Shown: positions 9,241-18,801, counted from the stretch's first letter. The stretch is DNA of 64,000 bases from VAXT01 sp963794605 (GCA_963794605.1 CAWCEN010000002.1:992001-1056000); one strand, 5' to 3'. Numbers and translations: made by a program. The notes: a model not told the origin generated them from the letters alone.

Positions 9241-10236
9241 GTGCTCACCTCGACCGCACGGCTCCTCGAGCTGCTCGAGCTCCTTCAGGCGCGGCCGCTG
9301 ACGACCGGGCGTGAGATCGCGGCCGCGCTCGACGTCGATCCGAGGACCGTGCGCCGGTACATCGAGGCGCTCCAGGAGCTCGGGATCCCGATCGAAGGAC
9401 AGCGCGGCGTGGGAGGCGGCTACCGCGTCCGGCCCGGCTACCGGCTGCCGCCGCTGATGCTGTCCGAGGACGAGGCGGTGGTCGTCGTCCTCGGCCTCGT
9501 CGCCGCGCGCCGTGACGGGCTCGACGGAGAGTCCGGCGCGGTCGACGGCGCGCTGACGAAGATCCACCGCGTGCTGCCCGACACGCTGCGCCGCCGCGCC
9601 GAGGCACTGGAGACGACGCTCGCGTTCACGAGGGCGGCCCGCGCCGGGGCCCCGGTGGCGGGCGAGTCGGTGCTCCTGCTCGCGGACGCCATTCGACGCC
9701 GCCGACGGATCAAGACCGAGTACCGCACGCACGCCGGCGAACGGTCACGACGAGAGCTCAGCCCGCACGGCCTCGTCTTCCACGCGGGCCGCTGGTACCT
9801 CGCCGCCTTCGACCACCTGCGCGACGACCTGCGCACGTTCCGGATCGACCGCATGCGCGCGATAACGCTCCTGCCCGTTGCCGCCGACCCCGCACCCGAA
9901 GGCTTCGACGCAGTCGAGCACGTGAGCGCGTCGCTCGCCGCGGTGCCCTGGGGTCACGAGGTCGAGGTCATGCTCGATCTCCCGCTCGAGGAAGCGCGGC
10001 GTCGTCTTCCTTTCACGCTCGCGACCATGGCCGAGACCGACGAGGGCACCCTGCTCAGGATGCAGGTGGGCTCCCTCGAGTGGATGGCGGGCGTCCTCGC
10101 CGGCCTCGGCTGCAGCTTCGAGATCCGCGCTCCGGACGAGCTACGGCAGCACGTCAGCGCGCTCGCCCGGCGACTAGCCGATCTGGCCCGTCGGTCGCGG
10201 CCATCGCGGGCTCGCCGACGCGCGTCGCGTCCATGA
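9241..10236 (+). CDS. HTH-WYL transcriptional regulator (YafY type)
   Basis: 331 residues. The first 60 form a helix-turn-helix (LTTGREIAAALDVDPRTVRR). This is followed by the linker GGGYRVRPGYRLPPL and a WYL domain around 140-220 with RRRIKTEY, LSPHGLVFHAGRWYLAAFD and TFRIDRMRAI, then a WCX C-terminal extension. WYL regulators of this class sense small ligands or nucleic acids. The last 27 codons run antisense to the neighbouring minus-strand gene and are unusually Arg-rich. The gene pairs tail-to-tail with the 10154-10696 gene; such YafY regulators are often adjacent to their targets. Confidence 0.88.
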   Translation: MLTSTARLLELLELLQARPLTTGREIAAALDVDPRTVRRYIEALQELGIPIEGQRGVGGGYRVRPGYRLPPLMLSEDEAVVVVLGLVAARRDGLDGESGAVDGALTKIHRVLPDTLRRRAEALETTLAFTRAARAGAPVAGESVLLLADAIRRRRRIKTEYRTHAGERSRRELSPHGLVFHAGRWYLAAFDHLRDDLRTFRIDRMRAITLLPVAADPAPEGFDAVEHVSASLAAVPWGHEVEVMLDLPLEEARRRLPFTLATMAETDEGTLLRMQVGSLEWMAGVLAGLGCSFEIRAPDELRQHVSALARRLADLARRSRPSRARRRASRP

Positions 10237-10696
10237 TCCAGTTCGTCTCCCAGGTCTTGCCCCGGTCCGGCGAGAACGCCTGCTCCCAGCGCGGCCGCTC
10301 GGTGTCAGTCCGCGACCACGTGTAACGAACGCGGATCGGCTGCCCATCGAACGTGTCGCCGCCCTCGAAGACGCCGACACCGCTCGCGAACGAGCCGACG
10401 ACCGGCGGGTCGAGCAACCCGGTGTGTCTGCTATCTGCCCAGTAGATCGACCACAGGCGCGTCTCGAGGTCGAAGAAACGGAACGACATGCCGACGAACC
10501 CGCCGGCGAAGTCGGTCCGGAGCTCGTCCGCGTTGCCGAGCCCATCGAGGATCGGCCACGCCACGCTCGTCGACTCGAACTCGATCCACTCGTCGCAGTC
10601 GGCGAGCCACTCCTTCCGCCTTCGGTTCCGCTGCTCCCACGACCCCATCCAGAAGTCGAAGTCGCGCACGCCAGAAGACTCGGTTGCCTGCTTCAT
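10154..10696 (-). CDS. conserved hypothetical protein, DUF1579-like
   Basis: 180 residues opening with FDFWMGSWEQRNRRR, a pattern seen in DUF1579-like lipocalin-fold proteins (FxxxxGxW near the N-terminus), followed by alternating beta-strands with FRFFDLETRLWSIYW and a conserved Arg-rich end. No signal peptide, so probably cytoplasmic. The start at 10696 has an AAGGAGG ribosome site seven bases upstream. It overlaps the end of the convergent WYL gene by 83 bases. Function unknown; regulation by that WYL protein is only a suggestion from position. Confidence 0.75.
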   Translation of the reverse strand: MKQATESSGVRDFDFWMGSWEQRNRRRKEWLADCDEWIEFESTSVAWPILDGLGNADELRTDFAGGFVGMSFRFFDLETRLWSIYWADSRHTGLLDPPVVGSFASGVGVFEGGDTFDGQPIRVRYTWSRTDTERPRWEQAFSPDRGKTWETNWIMDATRVGEPAMAATDGPDRLVAGRAR

Positions 10697-10764
10697 CTCG
10701 TGCCTCCTTGTCGTGGAGCGGACGACGCTATCGACAGATCAGGGCGGTTTACGCCCTCTATTGC

Positions 10765-11433
10765 TCAGCTGAACGCGTTGATCGCCCGCGCGACGATCAG
10801 GCCGAAGAGCGCGAGCGCAACGCTCGCCTGCACGACCATGGCGTACTTCGCGCGATGCGTGAGCGGCATCGTGTCGGTCGGGCTGAACGCCGTCGCGTTC
10901 GTGAAACCGAGGTGCAGGTAGTCGAGAAAGACCGGCCGCCAGCCCGGCGGTGCAAGCTCGGGGCTCAGGTGCTGCGTGAACGCAAAGTCGACTGGCGTCG
11001 GATCGAGGGAGCGCGCGATCGGCCCACCGCCGTCCAGCAGCCAGTAGAGCAACGCGAACGCGAGGTTGTTCCCGAGCCAGACGACGGCCCCCGTCGCGAG
11101 CAGCTTGCTGGGCGACGTCGCGACGCCGGTGCCCTTGATCAGGTCGTAGACGAGAAGCGCGGTCGACCACAACGCGGCGAGGACGAGCAGGACGACGAAC
11201 GTGACGGCGACTCGACGCACCCAGGGCGTGCGGTGGGCAAGGTGTCCGGTCGCGCCGACGAGCAGCAGGAGGAGGAGCACAGCCTCGAGTGCAGGAACCA
11301 GCCACACGACACGAACAGGCGCGTCATGCGGCAACCAGACGCGCAGGGTGATGTTCAGCGCCATGTAGAGGATCAGGGCAATGGCCGGCGGCCACCGCGA
11401 CTCGCCGATGTTGGCTTCGCCCGGCGGAGTCAC
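10765..11433 (-). CDS. small polytopic membrane protein, pore-like C-terminus (copy 2)
   Basis: About 222 residues from a GTG start; paralogue of the 4094-4750 protein. The two share ALWST, a GGG-containing central loop, AFALLYW, RPVFLDYLHL/RPLFVDYLYL and the C-terminal signature TNATAFSPTD, followed by a helix and IVARAIN. About five membrane helices. The start is provisional: GTG at 11433 gives a sensible N-terminus before the first helix, and no ATG occurs nearby. The frame upstream is open but shows no conserved residues. Function unknown; the two-helix-plus-loop C-terminus is like that of ion channels but lacks a K+ selectivity filter. Confidence 0.7.
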   Translation of the reverse strand: MTPPGEANIGESRWPPAIALILYMALNITLRVWLPHDAPVRVVWLVPALEAVLLLLLLVGATGHLAHRTPWVRRVAVTFVVLLVLAALWSTALLVYDLIKGTGVATSPSKLLATGAVVWLGNNLAFALLYWLLDGGGPIARSLDPTPVDFAFTQHLSPELAPPGWRPVFLDYLHLGFTNATAFSPTDTMPLTHRAKYAMVVQASVALALFGLIVARAINAFS

Positions 11434-11554
11434 GCGCGCATCGTATGCCGAGCGCGTGGAGGCCAACCGGTCCGAGCGCTGGCTCGAGTCTTGACCCTTC
11501 CGGTCGACCTCGAAACCTGACGACAGCGGGCTACTGTCGTAGGCTGAGCACTCG

Positions 11555-12497
11555 ATGGCGGCCACATTGGCACTCATCGCAGCCTTCCTGTTCGCGGTCG
11601 CCGCGACGCTCCAGCAGAAGGGCGCCCTCAGCCTCGACGGGGTCTCGCTCGCGAACCCCATGTCGCTCGTTCGACTCGTCGGCCAGCGCATGTGGCTGCT
11701 GGGTACCGTTGCGCTCCTCATCGGCTACCTGTTCCAGGCTGCCGCGCTCGACCGCGGCCGGCTAGCCATCATCCAACCGCTGCTCGTGACGACGATCGTC
11801 TTCGCGCTGCCACTCGGCTGGCTGCTGACGAACCAGCACATCGGGCGTCGCGAGGTCGGGGGCGCACTCGTGATCGTGCTCGGGCTCGCCCTGTTCGCGA
11901 TCTACGGCCATCCGGCCGGCGGTAAGGAAAACGCCTCGAACAACGAGTGGGCCGTTGCAATCGTCGTGCTCGGCGTCATCTGCGCTCTGCTGTTGGTGCT
12001 CGGTCGGCAGGGCACGCCGACACGCGTCGCCGCGGTCTACGGGACCGTGGCCGGTATCCTCTTCGGGCTCTCGGCAGCGCTCACGAAGCCGACGCTCGAG
12101 CATGCTCCACGAAGGCGTCGGCGTCATGCTCTCGCACTGGCAGTGCTACGCGCTCGCAGTTGCGGGAGTGCTCGGGTTCGTCCTCCAACAGGTGTCCCTC
12201 GGCACGGGCCGGCTCGCTCCGTCGGTCGCCACGGTGTCGGTCGCGAACCCGATCGTCGGCGTGCTGCTCGGGGTCCTGATCTTCGACGAACGCCTGAGCC
12301 GGCCGGCGTGGCACGTCGTCGTCGCCGTCCTCGCGCTCCTGGTTGCGCTCGCAGGCGCAGTGCTGATCTCGCTCTCGACCAACCCGGCCCCGAACCCGAC
12401 GCCGAAGCGACGGAAGGCTCCGCAGCGCTGGCGTAGCCCTTATGCTCGGCCTAGGGGCATACTCGAAGCACACCTGCTTCAAGGAGGACCTCGATGA
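11555..12497 (+). CDS. DMT-superfamily (EamA-like) transporter, frameshifted
   Basis: About 313 residues when read across a shift. The N-terminal part (five or six helices, starting LALIAAFLFAVAATLQQKGAL) reads cleanly to ALTKPTLE. At about 12085-12110 the frame moves by +1, and the second repeat continues as HEGVGVMLSHWQCYALAVAG, then RLAPSVATVSVANPIVGVLL and a final helix LVALAGAVLISLS. The ten-helix, two-repeat layout with the PIVGVLLG motif is that of drug/metabolite transporters. Most likely a single-base insertion in an otherwise intact gene. Its stop overlaps the start of the CYTH gene (ATGA at 12494-12497), implying translational coupling. Confidence 0.75.
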
Positions 12498-13271
12498 CGA
12501 CCACGCCAGTCGACTCCCGTAGCCCTTTCGCACGAGCAGATAGCGGAGATGCTCGACCTGCTCAAAGACTCGGACAGCGTCGAGCTGAAGCTGACCGTGC
12601 CCGAGCACGACCAGCGCTCGGCCGCCGTCGCGCTCGGCCTGGACCCGCTCGAGGCACAGATCCGCCAGATCTACTTCTTCGACACCCCCGAGCTGGCGCT
12701 CGACAAGCAGGGCGTGGTCGTCCGCGCGCGCCGGATCCAGGGCAAGGGTGACGACTCGGTTGTGAAACTGCGGCCGGTCGTGCCGACCGAGCTTCCTGCC
12801 GAGCTCCGTGTCGCGGACGGGTTCCGCGTCGAGGTCGACGCGCTACCCGGCGGCTTCGTTTGCTCCGGGACGCTGAAGCGAACACTCGTCTCGGGCGAAG
12901 TCCAGCGCGTGGTGGCGGGCGAGCGTCCGCTGCGCAAGCTGTACTCGAAACAGCAGCGCGCTTATTTCGCGGAGCATGCGAAAGGCGTGGAGCTCGACGA
13001 TCTGTCGATCCTCGGACCGATCTTCGTGCTCAAGGGCCGCTTCACGCCGGCAGAGCTCGGCCGGAGGATCGTGGCCGAGATGTGGATCTACCCCGACGGG
13101 TCGCGCGTGCTCGAGCTCTCGACCCGGGCCGCGACGAACGAGGCGTTCCAGGTCGCGGCCGAGGCGCGGGCGTTCCTCGGAAGCCGGGGCATCGATCTCT
13201 CCGGCGAGCAGCAGACGAAGACGAAGAAGGCGCTGGAGCACTTCTCGGGGGCGCTCAAGACCGGGAGCTGA
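12494..13271 (+). CDS. CYTH-domain triphosphate-tunnel protein (copy 1), frameshifted near start
   Basis: About 258 residues. The CYTH fold is shown by SVELKLTVP (the ExExK-like strand), FFDTPELALDKQGVVVRARR, GDDSVVKLRPV and a late Lys/Arg-rich strand. CYTH proteins bind inorganic or nucleoside triphosphates; many are annotated adenylate cyclase without proof. The ATG at 12494 has a strong AAGGAGG site, but its frame departs from the domain frame; a one-base insertion around 12512-12522 restores the N-terminus ALSHEQIAEMLDLL, which matches the second copy near 40 kb (ALSDQDLAELIALT). It sits directly before a CYTH-like/exopolyphosphatase fusion, suggesting a polyphosphate or triphosphate role. 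Confidence 0.82.
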
Positions 13272-13272
13272 G

Positions 13273-14763
13273 CCGACGAGCTCGCGGGTCACACCACGGT
13301 GGGAGTGGCGGACCTTCGGCGAGAGCTTCGGGGAAGCGGAGACGCGCATCGGGGAGTTGGCGCCGGAGCTCGAGGAGGAGAGCGACGACCTGTACCTGCT
13401 CTCGGTTGTGAGCAACTCGTCGGTCAAGGTGCGCGGCGGGCAGATGGACGTCAAGGAGCTCCAGCAGGTCGACGCTGACGGTCTCGAGCAGTGGAAGCCG
13501 GTACTGAAAGCCGGCTTCCCGTTGGCGGCCTCGGATGTCGAGACCGTGTTAGCCGCGCTCGGCGTGGGCTCGGAGCTCGAGCGGAGCGAGTACACCGTCG
13601 AGACGCTGCTCGGCGAGCTCGTCGACCCGAGCCCGGAGCTGACGGCGATCGAGGTGCACAAGCGGCGCAGGCACGTGACCGTGGACGGCGCGATGGGCGA
13701 GCTTTCGGAGCTGAGCGCGGATCGAGGGGCCCTGCGGACGATCGCCGTCGAGTCCGAGGACGCCGCGCTCGTGATCGCGGCTGTCCGGCGGCTCGGCTTC
13801 GAACTGCATCGCAACGTGAGCGTCCCGCGCGCACTCAAGGAGCTCCTAGGCTTCGGGCGCTTCGCCGTGATCGACGTCGGCACGAACTCGGTCAAGTTCG
13901 TGCTCGGCGAGCGAAGGAAGGACGGCGAGTGGCGGACGGTGGTCGAGCGCGCCGAGGTGACCCGGCTCGGCGAGGGGCTCGATCGGACGGGCGAGCTCCA
14001 AGAGGAGCCGATCGCCAGGACGGTGGACGCGATCGCGGACATGGCCGACGAGGCCGCGCGCGAAGCGGTCGTGGCTACGGTTGCGGTGGGGACCGCGGGG
14101 CTGCGCATGGCAGGCAATAGCGAGGCGTTCGTCGAGGCCGTGCGCGCCGGGGTCGAGGTCGAGATCATCAGCGGAGACGAGGAGGCTCGCCTGGCATATC
14201 TCGCGGTGACGGCCGAGATGCGACTCGGAGACGGCTCGCTCGTCTTGTTCGACACCGGCGGCGGCAGCTCGCAGTTCACGTTCGGCCAGGGTGGAGAGGT
14301 CGAGGAGCGGTTCAGCGTCGACGTCGGAGCCGTGCGCTTCACGGAGCGCTTCGGCCTGGACGGCGGCGTCTCCGAGGAAACGCTCCGCGAGGCGCTCGAC
14401 GCGATCGCGGCCGACCTCGATCGCCTCGACGGCCGGCCGACGCCGGACGAGCTCGTCGGGATCGGCGGCGCGGTCACGAACCTCGCCGCGGTGAAACACG
14501 GACTCGAGACGTACGACCCGAGCGTCGTCCGAGGCACGGTCCTCGACCGCAACGAGGTCGACCGCCAGATCGAGCTCTACCGGACGCGGACTGCGGATCA
14601 GCGCCGCGAGATCCCCGGCCTGCAGCCGAAGCGTGCCGAGGTCATCCTCGCCGGCGCCTGCGTCGTTCGGACCGTGCTCGACAAGCTCGGGCGCGACGCA
14701 CTGACGGTGAGTGACCGGGGCCTGCGCCATGGGTTGCTCGAGGAGCGCTTCGGCCGGGCATAG
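13273..14763 (+). CDS. CYTH-like domain fused to Ppx/GppA exopolyphosphatase
   Basis: About 490 residues. Residues 10-200 form an N-terminal domain (WEWRTFGESFG, NSSVKVRGGQMDVKELQ, EVHKRRRHVTVDGAMGELSEL) with the even spacing of charged strands seen in CYTH tunnel folds; this assignment is inference. From about 205 comes a Ppx/GppA domain with phosphate-loop motifs AVIDVGTNSVKFVLGE, VAVGTAGLRMAGN, DTGGGSSQFTFG and GIGGAVTNLAAV, so exopolyphosphatase or pppGpp phosphohydrolase activity is expected. No ATG, GTG or TTG is in frame near the N-terminus; an indel just after the upstream stop at 13271 probably hides the start, so the start given is approximate. The adenylyltransferase gene follows immediately. 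Confidence 0.8.
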   Translation, partial: PTSSRVTPRWEWRTFGESFGEAETRIGELAPELEEESDDLYLLSVVSNSSVKVRGGQMDVKELQQVDADGLEQWKPVLKAGFPLAASDVETVLAALGVGSELERSEYTVETLLGELVDPSPELTAIEVHKRRRHVTVDGAMGELSELSADRGALRTIAVESEDAALVIAAVRRLGFELHRNVSVPRALKELLGFGRFAVIDVGTNSVKFVLGERRKDGEWRTVVERAEVTRLGEGLDRTGELQEEPIARTVDAIADMADEAAREAVVATVAVGTAGLRMAGNSEAFVEAVRAGVEVEIISGDEEARLAYLAVTAEMRLGDGSLVLFDTGGGSSQFTFGQGGEVEERFSVDVGAVRFTERFGLDGGVSEETLREALDAIAADLDRLDGRPTPDELVGIGGAVTNLAAVKHGLETYDPSVVRGTVLDRNEVDRQIELYRTRTADQRREIPGLQPKRAEVILAGACVVRTVLDKLGRDALTVSDRGLRHGLLEERFGRA

Positions 14764-15579
14764 ATGGAGACGCACGTCGCCACGTTCCTCGACGAGGTCA
14801 CGCGGTGGGCGGCCGGGCGACCGGATATTCGTGCCGCCGTCCTGCTCGGCTCGCAGGCTCGAGTGGACGCCCCCGCCGACCAGGCCTCGGACGTCGACGT
14901 CGCGCTCTTCGTCGAGGAGCCGGCGTCCTACCTCGACGACCCGGACTGGATCGATCACTTCGGCGACCCGCTGCTGAGCTTTCGCGAGCCGACCGCGGTC
15001 GGTGGCTTCGAGGAGCGGCGCGTCCTCTTCCGCGACGGGCTCGAGGTCGACTTCGCGATCGTCCCCGCGGCGGTGGCCGACGAGATCCCGCCCGAGGCCG
15101 ACGCCGTCTTCACGCGCGGCTTCCGCGTGCTCTACGCCGACGGCATCACGATCCCCGAGCGCGAGCCGTCGAGCATCGAGACGCCCGCGCCGACCCAGGA
15201 TCGTTTCGACCAGCTCGTGAGCGACTTCTGGTACCACCTTCTCTGGGCTGCGAAGAAGCTTTCGCGCGGCGAGGTGCTCGTCGCGAAGCAGGCAGGCGAC
15301 GGCTGGCTCACCGGGCGGCTGGTCGAGCTTGCGCGCTGGCGATCCGACGAAACCGACACGTGGCACGGCTTCCGATTCTTCGAGCGCTGGGCGGGCGACG
15401 ACCTCGTCGAAGCGCTCGGGCCGACCTTCGCCGGCTACGAGGCTGAGGACGTCGCACGAGCGCTGCGCGCCAAAGCCGCGCTCTTCGGGCAGGTCGAGGA
15501 CGAGGTCGCCGCGCGGCACGGGCTCACCGTGCCCGAGGACCGCGCCGAGGTGCTCAGCCGCCTCGAGGCGCTCCTCTAG
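14764..15579 (+). CDS. nucleotidyltransferase, aminoglycoside 6-adenylyltransferase-like
   Basis: 271 residues. The nucleotidyltransferase signature is complete: LLGSQAR followed by SDVDVALF near residue 45, and a third acidic residue in LEVDFAIV near 95. The helical C-terminal half (FWYHLLWAAKKLSRGE, then W-rich WHGFRFFERWAG) matches the AadE/ANT(6) family (PF04439). Many chromosomal members have no proven resistance role, so the substrate is open. The ATG follows the exopolyphosphatase stop with no gap, implying one operon. The gene ends in a 4-base convergent overlap with the response regulator. Confidence 0.8.
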   Translation: METHVATFLDEVTRWAAGRPDIRAAVLLGSQARVDAPADQASDVDVALFVEEPASYLDDPDWIDHFGDPLLSFREPTAVGGFEERRVLFRDGLEVDFAIVPAAVADEIPPEADAVFTRGFRVLYADGITIPEREPSSIETPAPTQDRFDQLVSDFWYHLLWAAKKLSRGEVLVAKQAGDGWLTGRLVELARWRSDETDTWHGFRFFERWAGDDLVEALGPTFAGYEAEDVARALRAKAALFGQVEDEVAARHGLTVPEDRAEVLSRLEALL

Positions 15580-16241
15580 AGCTCGTCGCCGCCGAGGTAG
15601 AGGAGCGCCGCCTTCACGCGCAGGCTCACGTCCTCGGGCTTGCCGAGATCGAGCTTGAGGAAGATCGCGTTGATGTGCCGCTCGACCGCCCGCTTCGTGA
15701 TCCCGAGAGTCGAGGCGATCGAGCCGTTGCTGCGGCCCTCTGCGATCAGAGCGAGGATCTCGAGCTCGCGCGGGGTCAGCTTCGTCAGCTCAGAGTCGCC
15801 CTGTTGGCGCGCGGCGACGAGCTTGTCGACGACCCTCGAGTCGACGAGAGAGCGGCCCTCGGCCACGTCGTGGAGCGCACGGCTCAGCTCGTTCTTGTCG
15901 TGCAAGCGCTCCTTGAGCAGGTACGCGCGGCGGTCCGAGCCTGCGTTGAAGAGCGCCATCGCATAACGGGGTTCTGCGTGCTGGCTGAGCACGACGACGC
16001 CCATCTCCGGGTGCTGCTCCCTGAGCTCGGCCGCGAAGCGGATGCCCTCGTCCGTGTTCGTGGGCGGCATGCGGATGTCGGTCAGGACGATGTCCGGCGA
16101 CGTTCGCTCGACGGCCTCGCGCAGCTCGTCGAGGTCGCCCGACATCTCGACCAGCTCGACGTCCTCGATGTCGCCGAGGATGCTGACGATCCCCTCTCGG
16201 GCGAGGAAGCTGTCCTCCGCGGCGACGACGCGTATCGACAT
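15576..16241 (-). CDS. NarL/FixJ-family response regulator (copy 1)
   Basis: 221 residues. The receiver domain has acidic pair AAEDS, phosphoacceptor Asp in IVLTDIRMPP (about residue 54), switch residue region VVVLSQH and conserved Lys in YLLKERL. The C-terminal LuxR HTH reads LTPRELEILALIAEG, then ITKRAVERHINAIFLKL. ATG at 16241 is the natural start of the receiver; the open frame upstream adds only unconserved residues. No kinase gene is adjacent, unlike the paralogue at 36992-37690, which lies beside one. It is divergent from the MalT-like regulator, with a hairpin-forming repeat between them. Confidence 0.88.
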   Translation of the reverse strand: MSIRVVAAEDSFLAREGIVSILGDIEDVELVEMSGDLDELREAVERTSPDIVLTDIRMPPTNTDEGIRFAAELREQHPEMGVVVLSQHAEPRYAMALFNAGSDRRAYLLKERLHDKNELSRALHDVAEGRSLVDSRVVDKLVAARQQGDSELTKLTPRELEILALIAEGRSNGSIASTLGITKRAVERHINAIFLKLDLGKPEDVSLRVKAALLYLGGDEL

Positions 16242-16284
16242 CGGCGCCTTCGAGCCTAGTCGCGGCCTCGTATTCCCCGCAAAC

Positions 16285-16314
16285 CGTGGTGTCTGCACCA
16301 CGAGGACCGTGGTG
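16285..16314. promoter_or_regulatory. inverted repeat with extra half-site between divergent regulators
   Basis: CGTGGTG at 16285-16291 and its complement CACCACG at 16296-16302 form a 7-bp inverted repeat around TCTG. A third copy, CGTGGTG, follows at 16308-16314. The cluster lies 44 bases upstream of the response-regulator start, in the shared control region of the two regulator genes. An operator is plausible, autoregulatory for example; no binding protein is identified. Confidence 0.4.
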
Positions 16315-16565
16315 CGTCGGCCACAGGCGAATCCGCGAATCCCCTAATGCCCGCGGCCCAAACGGCCTGGATACTCAGACTCAGAGGGCGTCGCAACCTT
16401 CGTCCACAAGGACGCGGGGAATGGAATGGCGAAGTGGACATCGAACCGGTAGCGGGAGACCGCCGTTTCGGCGTCGATCGCCGTCCCCTGAATCGGGCGC
16501 TGCGCGGGATCGGGGCGAAGGCGATCCTGGTCGGGGCTGGTGGCTCGAGCCTTCCGTTCGACGTC

Positions 16566-18801
16566 GTGGAGTCGAAGCTGCAACCTCCGAACGGCCTGCC
16601 TGAGCGAGTCCCGAGGACGGCACTCGTGAACCGCCTGCGCGCCGCCGGCGCCTTCCCGATCGTGCTCGTCGCCGCGCCCGCCGGCTACGGCAAGACGACG
16701 CTCCTCGCGCAGTGGGCGGCCCGCGACGCGCGCCCGTTCGCCTGGGTCTCGGTCGACGAGCGCGACAACGATCCCCTCGTCCTCCTCAAGCATGTCGCCG
16801 CGGCGCTCGACCGGATCGAGCCCCTGGGCCGGCACGTGACCGAAGCTTTCGAGCGACCGGACTGCCAGGTCTGGGAAACGATCGTGCCGAGACTCAGCGC
16901 CGAGCTCTCGTCGCGGGCGTCGCCGTTCGTGCTCGTCCTGGACGGCGCGGACGCGCTCGTGTCCACCGATTCCACCGAGGCGATCGGCATCCTGATCGAA
17001 AACATCCCGCCCGGCTCGATGATCGCGCTGGCGGGGCGGTCCCTCCCCAGGATGCCGATCGCCGCCCTCCGCGTCGCCGGGCCGCTGCTCGAGATCGGGC
17101 CCTACGAGCTCGCGCTCAGCCGCCGGGAGGCGGAGATCCTGCTCCGCGCGGCGGGGGTCGAGCTGGACGAGAGCGAGCTCGCGGCGCTCCTACACCGCAC
17201 CGAGGGCTGGCCCGCGGCGTCTCCGGCTCGCCGCCCTCGCGAGCGACCAGCAGGTCGGCAGTCTCGCGGGCGACCGGCACATCGCCGACTACCTGCGCTC
17301 CGAATGCCTCTCGGGCCTCGAGCCGCGCGTCCACCGCTTCCTGCGGCGCACATCCGTGCTCGAGCGCATGTGCGCGCCGCTCTGCAACGCGTTGCTGCGC
17401 GGCAAGGGCTCGGCGGCAGAGCTCGAGGAGATCGAGCGCGGGAACCTGTTCCTCGTCCAGCTCGACCACCAGCGCGGTTGGTACCGGTACCACCACCTCT
17501 TCCGTGACCTGCTGCAGCGCGAGCTCGAAAGGGAGGAGCCCGACCTGGTGCCCGTGCTGCACCGGCGCGCGGCCGCCTGGTACGAGTCGCACATCGACCC
17601 CGAGTCCGCGCTCTACCACGCACATGCGGCCGGAGACATCGACGACGCGGCGCGCATCCTGAGCTCGATCGCGCAGGAGGTCAACGACAGCGGACGAGCC
17701 GTCGCCGTCGAGGGCTGGCTCGACCTGTTCGACGTGGACGAGCGGCTCGACCGGCACCCGGACGTCGCGGTCCAGGGGAGCAGCATCCTCGCCGCGCGCG
17801 GTCGTGCGGAGGAGGCCGACCGCTGGCTGCACGCAGCGGAGCGGGGCGTGGCCTCGCGGCGACGAGGCGTGGCGGCCATCCGCCCCCGGATCGCCGTCAT
17901 GCGGGCCGCGCTATGCACGGACGGCGCGGTTCAGATGCAGGCGGACGCCGAGGCCGCGGTCGCGAAGCTCGCGGCCGACGACCCCTGGCGGCCGGCGGCT
18001 CTGCTCGTCCAGGGCGCCGCCGCGACGCTGCTCGAAGACAACGAGCGCGCCGACGTAGTCCTCGCCGAGGCCGTCGAGCGGGCAGCAACGACAGGCTCCA
18101 TCGAGACCCGTGCGATCGCCTTCGCCGAGCGCTCCTTGCTCGCAGCCGCTCGCGAGGACGTCCGCACAGCAGATGCTCTAGCCGAGGAGGCCCAGCGCGT
18201 AGTCGAAGAAGGGGAGCTCGCGGACTATCCGACGAGCGCGCTCGCGCTGGCCGCCTCGGCTCGGAGCAAGCTCAGGCACGGCCAGTGGGACCAGGCGCGC
18301 CGGCTGCTGACGGCTGCGACGCGCGTCACGCCCCACCTGACCTATGCCCTCCCGTGGCTTGCGGTCCAGGCCCGCATCGAGCTCGCAGACGCCAACGTGA
18401 CCCTGCGAGACCGGGAGTCGGCCCGGGACATCCTCGAGGAGGCGCGCGGGATCCTCGCCGTGCGGCCGGACCTGGGCGTCCTCGGGGGGCTGGTCGAAAG
18501 CCTGGAGCTGGAGATCACGTCGATGCCCGAGACGCGCACCGGTGGCAGCTCGGGCCTGACTCGCGCCGAGCTGCGGCTGCTTCCCCTCCTCTCCACGCAC
18601 CTGTCCTTCCGGGAGATCGGCGAGCGCCTCCACGTCTCGAGGAACACGATCAAGACGCAGGCGATCTCCATCTATCGCAAGCTCGGCGTGTCGAGTCGGA
18701 GCGAAGCGGTCGCCGTCGCCGTGGATCTCGGCCTCGTCGAGGCTGCGGAGCCGAGGGAGCAGCTCGAGGTCGACGAGCCGGTCGGCGCGCTTGCCTTCTA
18801 G
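16566..18801 (+). CDS. MalT-like large ATP-binding LuxR regulator (LAL), copy 1, frameshifted
   Basis: About 745 residues. N-terminal SKLQPP...VPRTALVNRL leads into Walker A APAGYGKTTLLAQW and Walker B-like FVLVLDGAD. Helical repeats follow, then a C-terminal LuxR HTH (LLSTHLSFREIGERLHVSRN, then TIKTQAISIYRKLGVSSRSE). At about 17215, within HRTEGWPAA, the frame moves by +1; it continues as LRLAALASDQQ and then IADYLRSECLSGL, so a one-base insertion is likely. The GTG at 16566 starts just before the conserved N-terminus; the frame is open further up to an ATG at 16347 but those residues look non-coding. LAL proteins integrate small-ligand signals; the ligand is unknown. Confidence 0.8.

Noticed and set aside
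12843..15519. Long minus-strand open frames opposite the CYTH and exopolyphosphatase genes
   Set aside because: Ser/Arg/Thr-rich or Arg/Asp/Leu-rich translations with no motifs; the plus strand has clear CYTH, Ppx and nucleotidyltransferase signatures.
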